Shown piece by piece: positions 23,237 through 32,202 of a stretch of DNA of 34,022 nucleotides. The notes under the pieces were generated by a model that saw only the letters and a list, made by a program, of their open reading frames with translations, made no database searches and had not been told where the DNA came from. The position numbers and the translations under genes were made by a program. How positions within the stretch are numbered: position 1 is the first letter of the stretch; each line of letters starts with the position of its first letter. Source of the stretch: Synechococcales cyanobacterium bin59.metabat.ball.084 (GTDB lineage Bacteria; Cyanobacteriota; Cyanobacteriia; Cyanobacteriales; Chamaesiphonaceae); contig JAAFHZ010000039.1 of NCBI GenBank assembly GCA_013297675.1, positions 1-34,022 on the forward strand, written 5' to 3'.

Positions 23237-24319
23237 TCAATAACCACTGTAGAAATAGCAATAATCCAACTGCTCGATCGCCCTTCTTACTTGCCGACTA
23301 GCCAACCAGCCAAAAACAACCCCACCCAACAACAAACCAAACGGCGTAAAACTCACCCCCCAGATATGACCCAATACATAACCACAAACTAAATTAATCA
23401 AAGTAACAGGCCATAACATCTTCAAAATTGCTGGCATTTGATTTAATGTCAGCAAAATAATCGTATTCCACAGACCAAAAGCCAACGCCAAATACCCCAA
23501 AATCCCCAACCCCGTTAAACTCATATCCGCCGACCGTTGATGAGCCATCGACATCAAAGTCATCGTAATCAGCCCTACCCCTAAAGCAATAGACACTACC
23601 AAAGTTCCTACCACCCGATAGCGGTGCTTCAGTTGACCAACTAGCCGATGGACATTCTGGGGCGTAGCGGGCTTCGCCACCTGATACCACCAAATACTAA
23701 ACTTCGCCGCCAAATATTCCACAAACGGCATCACAATCAAAAAATTCAACAGCGCCAAATCCATCGGTCGTTGATAGTTACTATTAATAGCAAAAGGTAC
23801 ATTGCTATAGCGATCGAGAATTAAACCCGCCGCAAACCGATCGGCAAACAAAAAGCCAAAATACAGCAGTCCATAGAAAAAATAGGGGCTAAGAATATAA
23901 GCGATCGCCGCAGGCTTGGGTAAAGCAGGTAGCTGCTCCTGACTGCGCTCATCCCGGCGAGCCTGTAAATAGACCCACATCAACATCACAAACATCGCCA
24001 CCAACGCCGAACCCATCGTCGCAATCTGGCAGCTCACCGCATCTAAACGCAAACCCAACCGACAAACCAAAAAAATCACCGCAATCATCACCAACGCACT
24101 GGGCGTAGACCATTTATAACGCAGTGACACCATGGCAAACACCTGCCACATGATGCTCAAAATAGTGAAATAAACTCCGGTAACTATTAAATACTTATCG
24201 CCTGCATAGCTGCGATAAAAGCCAAAAACCACCCAAATAATGCCTAAGAAAATACTGCTGATCACACCCATCAAAAAAATTGGCCGACAAGAGCGTTGAG
24301 CGTGGATTGGTTCGTTCAT
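23237..24319 (-). CDS. PelG-like membrane protein, C-terminal part
   Basis: A 360-residue integral membrane protein with about nine to ten hydrophobic helices and short charged loops (for example ARRDERSQE and WWYQVAKPATP). It follows the PelF-like glycosyltransferase and a small membrane gene. PYFFYGLLYFGFLFADRF and the C-terminal IEQLDYCYFYSGY are reminiscent of PelG, the polysaccharide exporter-like Pel component, but the similarity is modest. Its ATG (24319) overlaps the previous gene's stop at 24316 (ATGA). In its own frame, the bases just before that ATG read TFYKN. This could continue the preceding protein after ...QMIQR if one base were shifted, so the two may be halves of a single gene. 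Confidence 0.6.
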   Translation of the reverse strand: MNEPIHAQRSCRPIFLMGVISSIFLGIIWVVFGFYRSYAGDKYLIVTGVYFTILSIMWQVFAMVSLRYKWSTPSALVMIAVIFLVCRLGLRLDAVSCQIATMGSALVAMFVMLMWVYLQARRDERSQEQLPALPKPAAIAYILSPYFFYGLLYFGFLFADRFAAGLILDRYSNVPFAINSNYQRPMDLALLNFLIVMPFVEYLAAKFSIWWYQVAKPATPQNVHRLVGQLKHRYRVVGTLVVSIALGVGLITMTLMSMAHQRSADMSLTGLGILGYLALAFGLWNTIILLTLNQMPAILKMLWPVTLINLVCGYVLGHIWGVSFTPFGLLLGGVVFGWLASRQVRRAIEQLDYCYFYSGY

Positions 24320-24789
24320 ATTTTTATAGAACGTTGAATCATTTGCACGAAGCCACCGCTAGCAATTAGACTACCCATCAAAGCCGGTGATAGCAAGGCA
24401 CTAAATTGTACTGGTACCACTTCTGGGTCAGCCCAAGAAAAGAAATTATCCACAATCATCGATACCACAAAGGGAATTGCGTACAAAAAGCTGCGAGAAA
24501 ACTCCCCACAGAAAAAAGCCAATTCTTCTAGATAAGAGCGGCGAGTAATGATGGCTGGAGTAGGTTCTCTGGTGGCCAAATAACCATTTTCTCGCAAGTA
24601 ATTATAAATTTCTGAGCCTAGGGCTAGAGAATCAGAATAGCCAAACTCGCTGGCAATTTGTCGATCGGTGTAACCCAACGATTCTAAAATCGCCGCAATT
24701 TCCCAGCGATCGGCTGGTTGGGGGCTGATAGTTTGCACCTCGGCGATCGCTTCTTGAAGTTTAGGGTTAGCAAGTCTGGTGCTGTTCAC
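24316..24789 (-). CDS. PelG-like N-terminal part or accessory protein
   Basis: A 157-residue protein. Residues 25-70 form a helical, soluble region (ILESLGYTDRQIASEFGYSDSLALGSEIYNYLRENG), and later residues include two hydrophobic segments (LYAIPFVVSMIVDNFF and SALMGSLIASGGFVQ). It ends abruptly in basic QRSIKI. It lies 14 bases after the PelF-like gene on the same strand. With the 360-residue protein it totals about 515 residues, near the size of a full PelG-like exporter. I cannot tell whether this is a natural two-gene arrangement or a frameshift. Confidence 0.55.
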   Translation of the reverse strand: MNSTRLANPKLQEAIAEVQTISPQPADRWEIAAILESLGYTDRQIASEFGYSDSLALGSEIYNYLRENGYLATREPTPAIITRRSYLEELAFFCGEFSRSFLYAIPFVVSMIVDNFFSWADPEVVPVQFSALLSPALMGSLIASGGFVQMIQRSIKI

Positions 24790-24803
24790 AATATCGAAGC
24801 CTC

Positions 24804-26342
24804 TTAATTTCTATTATCAGCAAGCAATCCATTGGGTTGAGTGGCCGGTTGACTGGTGAGCAGATCAATTTTGACCTGGCGAATTAACTGATGATAAGTA
24901 TCAATATGAGTCTGAGAAAACAATCTTTTTGTAAATAGTGTCATTGCCCGTTCTCTGGCCTGAGTGCCATATTTATCTCGCTCGGCGATCGGCAGATTCA
25001 ACATGTGTAAAATTCCTTCTGCCAGAGCCGGGGGCTGTTTCGCGGGCACCAACATGCCTGTTTCCCCCAAAGCTTCTCCCACACCACCCACATCAGTAGC
25101 CACAATTGTCCCACCGGAAAGCATCGCTTCTACTACCGCATAAGGAAACCCTTCAGAAATACTCGACATCGCCACCACATCTGAGGTGCTATAGACTCGC
25201 CATGGCTCACTGGTATATCCGGCAAAGTTAATGTTTTGCTCTAAACCAAAATTAGTTACTGCTGTTTGACAGTCCCGGAAATAATTGGCATCCGAAGGCT
25301 TGCCATAAAACTGAAATTCCACGTTGGGTACCTGGTCGCGGACGATCGCCGCCGCTTTAATTAATTCCAACTGTCCTTTGAGGGGAAAAATCAACCCCAT
25401 GTTCATCACGATCGGGTGGGATGCCTCTGGACGAGCCACCGGTTTAAAAATATCGGGGTCAGCACCGTTATAAATGACTTTGATCTTGTTGGCCGGTACT
25501 CCCCACCATTTTTCCCAACGGGCGTTGTAGGCGCAAACCGGAGCAATAATATCAGCAAAGAAGTAATTGAGTCGTACTACTGCACCAACTAACTTATTTA
25601 AAAACAATCTGACATAGAGAGAATCGATCGTCTGCACCAAGCGCAAATAATTTTCGCGTACAATAATGCCATGCTCTGTGAGCATATAAGGCAAACCATG
25701 CTTAATTTTACCAATTACTCCCGGCAACCCACAGAAAGAAGCTGCGGAAGAGTGAATTAAATCTACCTCTGGAACCGGCAGATGAATTGTCAACATAAAG
25801 CGTTGAAAAAACCGTAGAGCATCGGTCATTTCACCCACGGTGATATCAGAAATCCGGCAGCGATCCTGCCAGGGTTGTAAGACAATATCTTGAAAACTTT
25901 CCCACACCAAAGATGAATTCATGGTGGTGTTGTAATCGTACTGCAAAAAGTAATCATGAAGATTTACCAGCAGCCGACCCATCCGGCGGGTATTGTGGCT
26001 GTCGTGTACTACGCCGTGTAAGAATTCCTGGAAAATTGGTAGAAACTTGTTAGCAATTACGGCTTTGGTGGTAGCACTTTTACTGCGCACTGCCCGCACA
26101 AAAGGAATTCGCCAGCTAAATTCTAGGGGGTCTTCTACGCCCCATAAGGGAATTTTAATGACCTCAGTAACGTTGGGGGCACATTGATATTGCTGTAATA
26201 AGTAGGGATTGGCAATGACCGCAAATATTTTGAAATCTATATTGCTGAGTGACTCGGTGAGTTCGTGGCACCAAGTACTTACTCCTCCTCTTTGGAAAGG
26301 ATAAGTGCCTTCGGTAGTAAGCAATACGCGCGGTCGGTTCAT
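24804..26342 (-). CDS. pelF: PelF-like GT4 glycosyltransferase
   Basis: A 512-residue cytoplasmic glycosyltransferase. The N-terminus LLTTEGTYPFQRGGVSTWCHEL is the PelF/DUF3492 signature. The C-terminal half is a GT4 domain: IYNGADPDIFKP, NMGLIFPLKGQLELIKAA, and the nucleotide-sugar EX7E motif in SEGFPYAVVEAM, followed by GGVGEALGETGMLV. PelF in Pseudomonas polymerises the Pel exopolysaccharide from a UDP-sugar. The symbol is given by family resemblance only. It is the second gene of a minus-strand cluster (REC-HlyD, PelF, two membrane proteins) with 15-20 base gaps. No PelA, B, C, D or E homologue is in view. Confidence 0.8.
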   Translation of the reverse strand: MNRPRVLLTTEGTYPFQRGGVSTWCHELTESLSNIDFKIFAVIANPYLLQQYQCAPNVTEVIKIPLWGVEDPLEFSWRIPFVRAVRSKSATTKAVIANKFLPIFQEFLHGVVHDSHNTRRMGRLLVNLHDYFLQYDYNTTMNSSLVWESFQDIVLQPWQDRCRISDITVGEMTDALRFFQRFMLTIHLPVPEVDLIHSSAASFCGLPGVIGKIKHGLPYMLTEHGIIVRENYLRLVQTIDSLYVRLFLNKLVGAVVRLNYFFADIIAPVCAYNARWEKWWGVPANKIKVIYNGADPDIFKPVARPEASHPIVMNMGLIFPLKGQLELIKAAAIVRDQVPNVEFQFYGKPSDANYFRDCQTAVTNFGLEQNINFAGYTSEPWRVYSTSDVVAMSSISEGFPYAVVEAMLSGGTIVATDVGGVGEALGETGMLVPAKQPPALAEGILHMLNLPIAERDKYGTQARERAMTLFTKRLFSQTHIDTYHQLIRQVKIDLLTSQPATQPNGLLADNRN

Positions 26343-26362
26343 GGGAATGCCAGAGAGAGTTG

Positions 26363-28474
26363 TTATTTCAACGGAAAATAAATGGTGGCAGGTTGACCCA
26401 CAAAGAAATCTTTTCCAACTCGGAATTCAACTTCTACTTTTTGCTTACGATTTTCTCCTGTAGGAGAAATATTTGCAACCTTACCAGCATAGTCATGCAT
26501 ATCATTCCCGCTTTTGATTTTAATCAAAGCGCGTCGGCCAACTTGCAGCGTGCTAGCTAGCTTTTCATCTACTTCCACAATGGTTTTAAGCTGCTGGGGG
26601 TTAGCAATGCTTACTAACTTGTTGCCAGAAAACACTTGATCACCCGAGTTAAGTGGTAGCTCTACTACGTTGCCCGGAGCAGTAGCAGTAATATCAATCA
26701 GTACGGGCTGGTTACTAGGAGTGGCGAGAGTGGCAATCGGGCTAGGTGTCACTAAAGCCCGCTGGCGCAAGGCTTGCAGATTGCTACCCAACTGTTGATA
26801 GCTGAGCTTTTCTTGTTGGAGTTGCTCTTGCAATTTACGGATCTTTTCTTCTTGCTCTTTCAGTTCAATCTGCTGCTGTAAGAGCAGTTTTTGCGATTCT
26901 ACTGGCTGGCTATCGGTGCGAGTTTTTTGAGCTAGTGCCAAAGACTGACGAGCATTGTTGTATTCGATCCGGGCTGAATCCATCGATATTCTGGCACTGT
27001 CGGCCTCAGCTCTGGCTCGAAAAACACTGTCTTGGGCAATTACGCCATCTTCGAGCAGCCGTTGGTTAGAAAGATATGTGCGCTGCTTTTTCTCGTAGTC
27101 AATCCGTTGCAGGTCGTAATTAGATTGGGCTTTTTGAATTGCTTCACGGCGCTGTTGCAAAAGAGCTGCTTGACTAGATTGCTGTTGACTTTGAGAAAGT
27201 TGCAGGTTGGCGTTACTGAGCTTGTTACGCAGAGGGATGATTGTCTGATTTTCAGTGGCGATTTTTTCTTCTAAAATGCTCGATCGCTGTTGAGATGCCT
27301 GCTGCTGCTGGATTAATGCCTGCTGCTGCTGCAATAAATTTTGCTGCTGAGATTGCTGCTGCTGAATTTGAGCCTGCTGCTGCTGAGTAGCCTGCTGTTG
27401 CTGCTGCTGAATTTTTTCTTGGTTGCTGCGTTCTGCTTCTACGTTGCGGATAGTCATGAGGACTTCTCCTGGTTGCACCGCTTGACCCACTTTTACTTTA
27501 ACGTCTTGGACAAAACCAGGCACAGTAGCATTAATCTTATTGCTCTGTTGAGCTTCGATTTTGCCGGTGAACGGAGTTTCTTGCAGCTTATTGGCCTGTT
27601 CTTGGACGCTAATTGCTGCTTGAGGCTGTTGTAAGCCTTGACGCACCAAGTAAATTGAGCCGATCGATCCCACTGCTAAAGCAATACCAGCGGCCACTTG
27701 TACCCAGCTAGTAGAGGTGCTGCCCAGGCGAGTGGTTGCCACATCTACTAGCATCTCGGAGGCCGCATCGGTGGCTAACACGGGCGAGTCGGTTGCTCGG
27801 CGTTGAATTTTAAAGCCGGTAATAGTCAGACCACTCAGACCGGTAACATCTAGTTCTGTCGGAATCGGGCGGGGCTGACTGAGAGGTGCGCCGTTAGATT
27901 TCGGCGGAAGTTCGGGGATAAATTGTTCAAATAGGCCGGGGGCAATTTGGGTGTAGCCGCGATGCACAAAGCGCACGGCATCTTGAATTTCTTCGGGGGT
28001 TGCGCCTTTGAGTAAGTATCCTTTGGCTCCAGCATGGATCGATCGAGCCACGTATTCGTTGCTGTTGTGGCTGCTCAGTACCAACACCCGCACTTTTTTA
28101 CCCAGTTCGCTGCTAGCAATAATTTTGGTAGCCAACACGCCGTCAATGTCGGGCATTTCCATGTCCATCAACACCACATCTGGCTCTAGCAGCTTGACTT
28201 GCTCGATCGCGTCATAGCCATTATTTACCATTCCCACAATCTCGAAATCTGGCTCTGGCTCTAAGATAAACTTGAGCCGTTCCCGAATGCTTTTCTGATC
28301 GTCTACTATGAGTATGCGAATCATTACTGCTGCTGGCCATTGGTATGTAGATTTCGCACCAGTTAGTTCTTGGTTCAATTCTTGCGTAGAGGCACCACTC
28401 ATGGCCAAGACTTGGGATTCAATACCCAAATCTGTCGATTCTACTGCGATCCACTGGTGATTGGTATCCGCCAT
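26363..28474 (-). CDS. Response-regulator receiver fused to TM helix and HlyD adaptor
   Basis: A 703-residue protein with an unusual order. Residues 51-168 are a REC domain of the NarL subgroup: DD pair at 58-59, phospho-acceptor Asp104 in VLMDMEMPDIDG, Ser134/135 in VLSSHNS, and Lys156 in GYLLKG. The usual HTH is absent. After a linker, a TM helix (about 257-277) leads to an HlyD/membrane-fusion domain: PFTGKIEAQQ, PGFVQDVKVKVGQAVQPGEVL (lipoyl half), a glutamine-rich then coiled-coil segment (353-600), and FRVGKDFFVGQPATIYF. The cytosolic REC could gate a periplasmic adaptor. The first 50 residues (before MIRILIVDDQ) are unrecognised; ATG 28324 is an alternative start. It heads a Pel-like cluster. 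No histidine kinase is nearby. Confidence 0.85.
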   Translation of the reverse strand: MADTNHQWIAVESTDLGIESQVLAMSGASTQELNQELTGAKSTYQWPAAVMIRILIVDDQKSIRERLKFILEPEPDFEIVGMVNNGYDAIEQVKLLEPDVVLMDMEMPDIDGVLATKIIASSELGKKVRVLVLSSHNSNEYVARSIHAGAKGYLLKGATPEEIQDAVRFVHRGYTQIAPGLFEQFIPELPPKSNGAPLSQPRPIPTELDVTGLSGLTITGFKIQRRATDSPVLATDAASEMLVDVATTRLGSTSTSWVQVAAGIALAVGSIGSIYLVRQGLQQPQAAISVQEQANKLQETPFTGKIEAQQSNKINATVPGFVQDVKVKVGQAVQPGEVLMTIRNVEAERSNQEKIQQQQQQATQQQQAQIQQQQSQQQNLLQQQQALIQQQQASQQRSSILEEKIATENQTIIPLRNKLSNANLQLSQSQQQSSQAALLQQRREAIQKAQSNYDLQRIDYEKKQRTYLSNQRLLEDGVIAQDSVFRARAEADSARISMDSARIEYNNARQSLALAQKTRTDSQPVESQKLLLQQQIELKEQEEKIRKLQEQLQQEKLSYQQLGSNLQALRQRALVTPSPIATLATPSNQPVLIDITATAPGNVVELPLNSGDQVFSGNKLVSIANPQQLKTIVEVDEKLASTLQVGRRALIKIKSGNDMHDYAGKVANISPTGENRKQKVEVEFRVGKDFFVGQPATIYFPLK

Positions 28475-28606
28475 TTGACTTGAACTTAAAGGAATTCTCC
28501 CATGATTTATCCCAGTGGTGAAGACATTGGTGGAAATCTTAGGCTATCTCTTTACTTTGCCCGTTTCACCTTAGATAAATAACAAGCGGGCTTCTTTTAC
28601 GTATTT
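28475..28606. promoter_or_regulatory. Divergent region between REC-HlyD and the ABC exporter
   Basis: The 132 bases separate two divergent starts and must hold promoters for both. I see no confident box or palindrome. It is likely that the two genes are co-regulated, but that is inference. Confidence 0.3.
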
Positions 28607-30427
28607 ATGCTGACATCCGAAAATCCATCTTCTCTGAAAGCCGATCGATTGAAAGAAACCGACTGGCGACTATTTGCGCGGTTGATTCCCTATGCTCTGA
28701 AAAGTGGCAAGCTGTTGCTGCTGTCGCTGCTGATGCTGTTTCCTTTGGGGGTGGCCAATGCGGTACAGCCCTTGCTGATTGGCCAAGCCATTTCGCGGAT
28801 TCGTTCTGAAACCACCTGGCCGTTTATTGCCCAGATGTCGGTCAATGATGCCCTGAATGTTTTGACGCTGCTGCTGCTGGTGACGGTGGCTTTGCGGTTG
28901 GTATTGGTGGCCGTTCAGGGATACACGGTGCAGCGGATTGGTCAACAGATGACGGCAGATATTCGCCAAGATTTATTTAATCATGTGACTTCTTTGGGGG
29001 TGCGGTTTTTTGATAATACGCCGGTGGGTAAATTAATTACTCGGTTGACTAATGATGTGGAAGCATTAGGTGATGTGTTTACTACCGGGGCGATCGGTAT
29101 TGTTAGTGATCTGTTTTCGCTGGTGATTTTGGCAGCAGCGATGTTTTGGTCGCAGTGGCAGTTAGCAACGGTGCTGACTCTGATGCTGGTGCCGGTAACG
29201 GCGCTAATTGTCTATTTTCAGTTTGAGTACCGCAAGGCTAATTACAAGGCGCGAGAAGAGCTTTCCACGATGAATGCCAGCTTGCAAGAGAATATTACTG
29301 GTATTAATGTAGTACAGCTTTTTCGTCGTCAAAAGTTTAATGCCGAGCAGTTTCGATCGATCAACCAAAAGTATGTAGCCGAAATTGATAAGACCAATTT
29401 CCATGACTCGGCGATCTCGGCGACTCTAGAGTGGATTTCTTTGGTGGCGATCGCGGTAGTGCTGTGGTTGGGTTCGGCGATGATTGTGGGTAAACAGATC
29501 GAGTTGGGCACTCTGTCTGCTTTTGTGATTTTTGCCCAAAGGTTGTTTGAGCCGCTGCGTCAGTTTGGGGAGAAGTTTACGGCAATTCAGTCGGGGTTTA
29601 CTGCGGTAGAACGAGTTAGCGATATTTTGCAGGAGCCGATCGAAATTAAAGATACTCTTGGCACTTCTTCTAAACTAGCCGATTTAGATTTGGCTGGTGG
29701 CGGTGAGATTTGCTTTGAGCATGTCTGGTTTGCTTACAAAGATGATGACTATGTAATTCAAGATTTAGATTTTACTATTCAGCCCGGTGAAAAGATTGCT
29801 TTAGTAGGACCAACCGGAGCAGGAAAAAGTACTATTATTCGGTTGCTCTGTCGGCTGTATGAGCCAACTAAGGGACGGATTTTGATTGATGGTATAGATA
29901 TTCGCAATTTGCCTCAGCGAGAGCTACGGCGCTATTTGGGGGTGATTTTACAGGATGGATTTTTGTTTGTGGGGGATGTAAAAAGTAATATTACTTTGGG
30001 TGAAGAGTATTCGATGGCGCAGGTGCAAGCGGCAGCAGTGGCGACCAATATTGATGGTTTGCTCTCGGAGTTGCCCCAGGGCTATGATACCCAGTTGCGG
30101 GAGCGGGGTACGAATCTTTCGGGTGGTCAAAAACAGTTGCTGGCGTTTGCGCGGGCGGCGATTCGCAATCCTAAGGTGTTGGTGTTAGATGAAGCGACTG
30201 CAAATTTGGATGTGGGCACTGAGGCGCTGATTCAGGAGGCTTTGAATCATTTGCTGGTGGGACGCACGGCGATTATTATTGCCCACAGACTATCTACGAT
30301 TCGGTATGTCGATCGAATCTTTGTGCTCAAACAAGGCTCTTTAGTAGAATCTGGTAGCCATGATCAGTTAATGGCTGCTGGTGGACTTTATGCTAGTCTG
30401 CATCAGTTGCAGATGCTGGGCAGCTAG
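28607..30427 (+). CDS. ABC half-transporter, type IV exporter (MsbA-like)
   Basis: A 606-residue fused permease-ATPase. Six TM helices span about residues 30-310 (for example LLLSLLMLFPLGVANAVQPLLIGQAI and SLVAIAVVLWLGSAMIVG). The nucleotide-binding domain has Walker A GPTGAGKST, ABC signature LSGGQ, Walker B VLVLDEAT and H-loop AHRLST. There is no C39 peptidase domain, so it is a lipid, drug or polymer exporter rather than a bacteriocin processor. The substrate is unknown. Because a HlyD-type adaptor is divergent to it, the two may form an export machine, possibly for polysaccharide or lipid-linked material. Confidence 0.92.
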   Translation: MLTSENPSSLKADRLKETDWRLFARLIPYALKSGKLLLLSLLMLFPLGVANAVQPLLIGQAISRIRSETTWPFIAQMSVNDALNVLTLLLLVTVALRLVLVAVQGYTVQRIGQQMTADIRQDLFNHVTSLGVRFFDNTPVGKLITRLTNDVEALGDVFTTGAIGIVSDLFSLVILAAAMFWSQWQLATVLTLMLVPVTALIVYFQFEYRKANYKAREELSTMNASLQENITGINVVQLFRRQKFNAEQFRSINQKYVAEIDKTNFHDSAISATLEWISLVAIAVVLWLGSAMIVGKQIELGTLSAFVIFAQRLFEPLRQFGEKFTAIQSGFTAVERVSDILQEPIEIKDTLGTSSKLADLDLAGGGEICFEHVWFAYKDDDYVIQDLDFTIQPGEKIALVGPTGAGKSTIIRLLCRLYEPTKGRILIDGIDIRNLPQRELRRYLGVILQDGFLFVGDVKSNITLGEEYSMAQVQAAAVATNIDGLLSELPQGYDTQLRERGTNLSGGQKQLLAFARAAIRNPKVLVLDEATANLDVGTEALIQEALNHLLVGRTAIIIAHRLSTIRYVDRIFVLKQGSLVESGSHDQLMAAGGLYASLHQLQMLGS

Positions 30428-30720
30428 GTTTTTGGACATTCTTATTGTATATGATGTCAATTGTCTGCAAGTTTTGGCAGCAATTCCAAATTCAGATTCC
30501 TCGTAATAAGCCAGGTTGATGCTGGGGGCTTGCCCCCAGGCCCCCATTGGAGGGCATTACGCCGCCCTCCAAACCTCCCAACGTAAGGGTTGATCTTTCT
30601 GAGTGGCCGCATTGTCTTTATTGATCAAATTAAGTTAGGTCAACACCCGCAACTGCGCGACAATGCTGTTTGATATTTTTGAATTTGGAATTACTAAAGC
30701 CTTGGCGGATCAAGGCTGGT
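30428..30720. other. Intergenic region with a palindromic GC-rich repeat
   Basis: No gene is seen in these 293 bases. The central part (about 30512-30600) holds two strong hairpins described separately. The rest is AT-rich with no evident promoter. A weak AAGG at 30712-30715 serves the next gene. Confidence 0.5.
30522..30600. repeat. Palindromic GC-rich repeat (cyanobacterial interspersed-repeat type)
   Basis: CTGGGGGC-TT-GCCCCCAG (30522-30539) is followed by a perfect 9-bp hairpin, TTGGAGGGC (30547-30555) and GCCCTCCAA (30564-30572), then CCTCCCAACG. The GGGGGCTTGCCCCCAG-type core resembles repeats seen across cyanobacterial genomes. There is no T run, so it is not an ordinary terminator, though the hairpins may still slow transcription between the ABC and AAA genes. 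Confidence 0.6.
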
Positions 30721-32193
30721 ATGGATGGTCTATGGATCTTTGAGAATATGATAGGATTAGAGGACTCTGATGCAGGTTTAGGTATGGATCTGGTTTCATC
30801 GACTGTTTGGGTGCTGACACTATTGCTGACTAAGGCGATCGAGAAAAATGGCGAAAATTTGGGGGAGAGAGCCGCCGGTTTGCTGGGCAAAGTTACCACC
30901 AAAATTGGTCAAAAATTATCTACAGACTCGATGCAGCGACTGATTGAGCAGCCAGAGCAGTTGCTGCTGAATCCAGGTGCAATCGCTGAAGTTGAGGCGG
31001 TGTTTAAAGATAGTCCGGCGGTGATTAGAGATATTCAAGATTTATCGGCAGCAGTGCAGCGTGATTTGAGTTTGGTGGTGGCGATCGAGCAGTTGGTGCA
31101 AAAGCACCAAAATAATCCGGCGATGCAGCAGATTGCTCAGCAATTAAAAAGTTTGAAATGGGAGTTAAATCATCCGCCTACACCTATAGCTGATTTGTCT
31201 TTTCCGAGTGGGGTGGTGCGCTTGGGTTCACGGTTTTATGTGGCACATGCTGAGCTACAATCCAAATGTGAGCAAGCGATTTCCCAGCCTTCGGGATTGT
31301 TGCGTATTCAAGCTCCGGCGCAGATGGGCAAAACTTCTTGCTTAGAGCGCTTAGTTGTCTATGCTGAGGGTTTAAACTATCGAGTGGTGCGAATAGATTT
31401 GCAGTTAGTAGATAGAAAGGTATTACAAGACTTAGATCAATTGTTACAGTGGTTATGCCGTCAGGTTTGTAGACAATTAAATCAGCAAGTTGATGTAACT
31501 GATTGCTGGAGTACCAAATATGGCAGCAAAGTCAATTGCACTGATTTTTTGGAGCACTACATTCTGAATCAATCACCGCAACCCCTGTTGCTTTGTTTAG
31601 ATAATTGGGAGGGGATTTTTAGTTGTCCAGATATTTTTGAAGATTTTTTGAGTTTGTTACGCTTTTGGCATGATCAAAAGCGAGAACCCTGGAGTAAGCT
31701 GCGAATGGTGTTATTGCATGTTTGGTATAAAGAAATTAGCCATATTAAGGGTTCCCCATTTAATGTGGGGCAAGTAGCATATTTACCAGAGCTGACGACT
31801 TTGCAAGTACAATATTTGATAGATTTGTATGGATTGAATTGGCAAGATCGTCAGGTAGCAGGGTTAATGAATTTGGTGGGTGGTCATCCCCATTTGATTC
31901 GGTTAGCGCTGCATGAAGTGGCACAAGAGAACATTATTTTGCAGACGCTGTTAGCTACTGCTGATCGAGAAGATAGTTTATATGGGAATCATTTACAGCT
32001 TCATTTTTTGTATTTAACCCAGCAGCCAGATTTGAAGAGACTAATGGCCAAAATTGTCCGCAGCGATCAGCCTGTATTTATTTCTTCGGTTTTGCTGGGG
32101 CAGTTAAAAGATTGTGGGTTAATTAAGTATCATGGAGATGAGGTGGCACCGGCTAATCAGCTTTATCGATCGTATTTTCGTAAACGTTTGTAG
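30721..32193 (+). CDS. AAA-like (AAA_35-type) ATPase with helical N-terminus
   Basis: A 490-residue protein from the ATG at 30721, which has AAGG five bases upstream; earlier in-frame TTG starts are less likely. The N-terminal 160 residues are helical (VWVLTLLLTKAIEKNGENLGERAAGLLGKV), typical of cyanobacterial signalling ATPases. About 175-440 is the AAA-like domain: Walker A APAQMGKTS, and LLLCLDNWE in the Walker B place, where the second acidic residue is Asn. The family role is unknown; such proteins are commonly found with CHAT, TIR or WD40 partners. It lies nine bases before the next gene, which is also an AAA-like ATPase. A paired or heteromeric function is plausible. Confidence 0.75.
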   Translation: MDGLWIFENMIGLEDSDAGLGMDLVSSTVWVLTLLLTKAIEKNGENLGERAAGLLGKVTTKIGQKLSTDSMQRLIEQPEQLLLNPGAIAEVEAVFKDSPAVIRDIQDLSAAVQRDLSLVVAIEQLVQKHQNNPAMQQIAQQLKSLKWELNHPPTPIADLSFPSGVVRLGSRFYVAHAELQSKCEQAISQPSGLLRIQAPAQMGKTSCLERLVVYAEGLNYRVVRIDLQLVDRKVLQDLDQLLQWLCRQVCRQLNQQVDVTDCWSTKYGSKVNCTDFLEHYILNQSPQPLLLCLDNWEGIFSCPDIFEDFLSLLRFWHDQKREPWSKLRMVLLHVWYKEISHIKGSPFNVGQVAYLPELTTLQVQYLIDLYGLNWQDRQVAGLMNLVGGHPHLIRLALHEVAQENIILQTLLATADREDSLYGNHLQLHFLYLTQQPDLKRLMAKIVRSDQPVFISSVLLGQLKDCGLIKYHGDEVAPANQLYRSYFRKRL

Positions 32194-32202
32194 GGGGTAG
32201 TG

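Noticed and set aside
14207-30427. RTX protein, REC-HlyD and ABC exporter forming one type I secretion operon.
   Set aside because: The RTX gene is more than 12 kb from the HlyD and ABC genes and separated by unrelated genes. The link remains only a suggestion.
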